Positions 62,663 to 64,000 of a DNA stretch of 64,000 bases are shown here, piece by piece (the first letter of the stretch is position 1; each line of letters starts with the position of its first letter). A program made the position numbers and the translations under genes. The stretch spans positions 1-64,000 of the forward strand of contig NZ_JAMZIE010000003.1 in assembly GCF_024178165.1 (NCBI RefSeq), in the 5' to 3' direction. Under the pieces are notes generated by a model, which saw only the letters and a list, made by a program, of their open reading frames with translations, was not told where the DNA came from and did no database searches. The stretch is from Halohasta salina (GTDB taxonomy: Archaea > Halobacteriota > Halobacteria > Halobacteriales > Haloferacaceae).

Positions 62663-62816
62663 CGACCGCGGTAGTCGGCGGCCGCGAAAACCGCTTTCGG
62701 CTCCAACCGGGTACAAAAACCTGCCGACGGCATTGGCGACGAATCAGGAGACGGAGGCCGGATGGGAAACGCAGTCGACGCAACACATATATGGCTGAAA
62801 TCGCCTAGAACCCGGT

Positions 62817-63785
62817 ATGTCACGGACAGCACTGGTCGGCAACATCACCGCGATGCTGGAGGATGCGGGGTTCCTCGTCAGCGACCGGTGTTCGGTCCGG
62901 CCCAAGAGCTTCGACCTTGCGGCGCGGCGCGGCGAGGACCTCGTGCTCTTGAAGATCCTCGGCAATATCGACGCCTTCACCGGCGAAACGGCTGCCGAGT
63001 TGCGGCGACTGGGCGACTACCTGTCGGCGACGCCGCTGGTGATTGGCCTGCGGACGCGGAACGAGGACCTCGAACCGGGGGTCGTCTACTTCCGCCACGG
63101 GGTGCCCGTGTTCAACCCCGACACCGCCTACGACCTGTTCATCGAGGAGGTACCACCCCTCATCTACGCCGCGCCGGGCGGCCTCTATGTCAGTATCGAC
63201 GGCGACCTGTTGGCCGACGAACGCGAGGAACGCGGCTGGAGTCTCGGCCGGCTGGCCACCGAACTCGGCGTCTCCCGGCGCACGGTGTCGAAGTACGAAG
63301 ACGGGATGAACGCCTCTATCGAGGTGGCGATCAAGCTCGAAGAGCTGTTCGACCAGCCGTTTTCGAACCCCGTGTCGGTGTTCGAGGGGGCCGAGGACGT
63401 CCGGGACGCCGATCCCATCCCCGAGGGGCCGGACGTCGACCCCGACGACGAGGACGTGTTGACGCGGCTCACCAACGCCGGCTTCGACGTCCACCCCACC
63501 AACCGCTCGCCGTTCAAAGCCGTCAGCGAGGACAACGACGGCCGCGAGCGGACCGTCCTGACCGGCCACTCGCCGTTCACGCCGAGTGCGAAAAAGCGCG
63601 CCCGGCTGATGAGTTCGATCGGCCGCGTCACCGAAACCCGGTCGATCTACTTCACGACCGACCGGGTCAAACAGGAGTCGGTCGACGGCACCGCCATCGT
63701 CTCGACCGAGGAGTTGGCGGCGATCGACGACCCCGATCGTATCCGCGAACTGATCCGCGAGCGGGCCGCCGAGCCCGAGGCCTGA
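62817..63785 (+). CDS. putative HTH-type transcriptional regulator
   Basis: A 322-residue archaeal protein. Residues 1-115 resemble a restriction-endonuclease-like or nucleotide-binding alpha/beta region ([19 protein letters not shown]). Residues about 130-180 are a Cro/C1-type HTH ([20 protein letters not shown], then [11 protein letters not shown]), and the C-terminus is an alpha/beta domain. The family is found across archaea and annotated as putative regulator. A TATA-like AACACATATATGGC lies about 30 bases before the start. Confidence 0.85.
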   Translation: MSRTALVGNITAMLEDAGFLVSDRCSVRPKSFDLAARRGEDLVLLKILGNIDAFTGETAAELRRLGDYLSATPLVIGLRTRNEDLEPGVVYFRHGVPVFNPDTAYDLFIEEVPPLIYAAPGGLYVSIDGDLLADEREERGWSLGRLATELGVSRRTVSKYEDGMNASIEVAIKLEELFDQPFSNPVSVFEGAEDVRDADPIPEGPDVDPDDEDVLTRLTNAGFDVHPTNRSPFKAVSEDNDGRERTVLTGHSPFTPSAKKRARLMSSIGRVTETRSIYFTTDRVKQESVDGTAIVSTEELAAIDDPDRIRELIRERAAEPEA

Positions 63786-63786
63786 G

Positions 63787-64000
63787 TTAGGCGTAGTGGG
63801 TTTCGAGGTGGTCGACGATGTCGGTGCTCTCGGCCATCCCGTTGACGTCGTTGGCCTCGTCGATCAGCACCGGCACACCGGTCTGACCGCTTACTTCCTC
63901 GACTTCCGTGCGCTCGCTGTGGGCGCGTGGGACCTCTCGGGACTCGTAGTCGAGACCGAGTTCGTCGAGTTTGGTGATCACTTTCGCGCAGTACGGACAG
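63787..64000 (-). CDS. glutaredoxin-like protein (5' end outside the window)
   Basis: At least 71 residues of a small thioredoxin-fold protein. The CPYC redox motif is encoded at 63988-63999, followed by AKVITKLDELGLDYE, TGVPVLID with the cis-Pro, and DIVDHLETHYA. The N-terminal strand is cut by the right edge. It reduces disulfides or glutathione-like thiol adducts; in haloarchaea the thiol partner is probably gamma-glutamylcysteine. Confidence 0.85.
   Translation of the reverse strand, partial: CPYCAKVITKLDELGLDYESREVPRAHSERTEVEEVSGQTGVPVLIDEANDVNGMAESTDIVDHLETHYA

Overview
The window is chromosomal DNA of a halophilic archaeon (class Halobacteria). The evidence is the high G+C, GTCGAC-rich sequence, the strongly acidic proteins, the archaeal information-processing genes (both PolD subunits, Orc1/Cdc6, Hel308, TiaS, a KEOPS subunit, PurO) and several families that I know only from haloarchaea. 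Genes are tightly packed, many overlap by 1-4 bases, and most promoters sit 20-30 bases upstream of the start codon, as for leaderless transcripts. I see no insertion sequence, prophage, CRISPR array or rRNA gene. There is one tRNA gene.

Layout. 0.1-7.6 kb is an iron-related block: a DtxR-like regulator, an iron-operator-linked operon of unknown haloarchaeal proteins, and a ferric-siderophore ABC importer operon with an embedded FAD oxidoreductase. 7.7-20.5 kb holds an amidase, a PPC-domain protein, the PolD large subunit DP2 with a mini-intein, ketopantoate reductase, a CBS protein, GlyRS, a dolichol-kinase-like protein and a TetR-MATE pair. 20.8-30.0 kb is an arginine cluster: argG-argH followed by the LysW-type carrier-protein pathway and argF. 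30-38.9 kb contains an XPD-like helicase, an iron-operator-linked sensor kinase, a class V aminotransferase, a stand-alone trpB and small membrane proteins. 39-46.7 kb has hel308-cgi121, tRNA-Gln, purO, a nucleoside-phosphorylase-like protein, a phosphoesterase, MscS and aspartate kinase.

47-55.6 kb is a replication-origin neighbourhood: oapC-oapB-oapA, a 1 kb non-coding origin with an inverted pair of ORB elements around an AT-rich core, a membrane phosphoesterase, orc1/cdc6, signal peptidase and the PolD small subunit. The rest carries leuS, a MFS transporter, an aspartoacylase-like enzyme, tiaS, a HTH regulator and a glutaredoxin cut by the right edge.

The most interesting observations are: (1) DtxR/IdeR-type palindromes of the form TTAGGnnnnCCTAA at four places, which join the siderophore operon, an uncharacterised operon and a PAS histidine kinase into one predicted iron regulon; (2) a DtxR-like regulator with the usual metal ligands replaced; (3) a mini-intein in the PolD catalytic site whose downstream extein carries foreign-looking codons; (4) ORB-like motifs outside oriC, in or beside both PolD genes, oapC, orc1 and tRNA-Gln; and (5) two tandem-repeat arrays in the origin.
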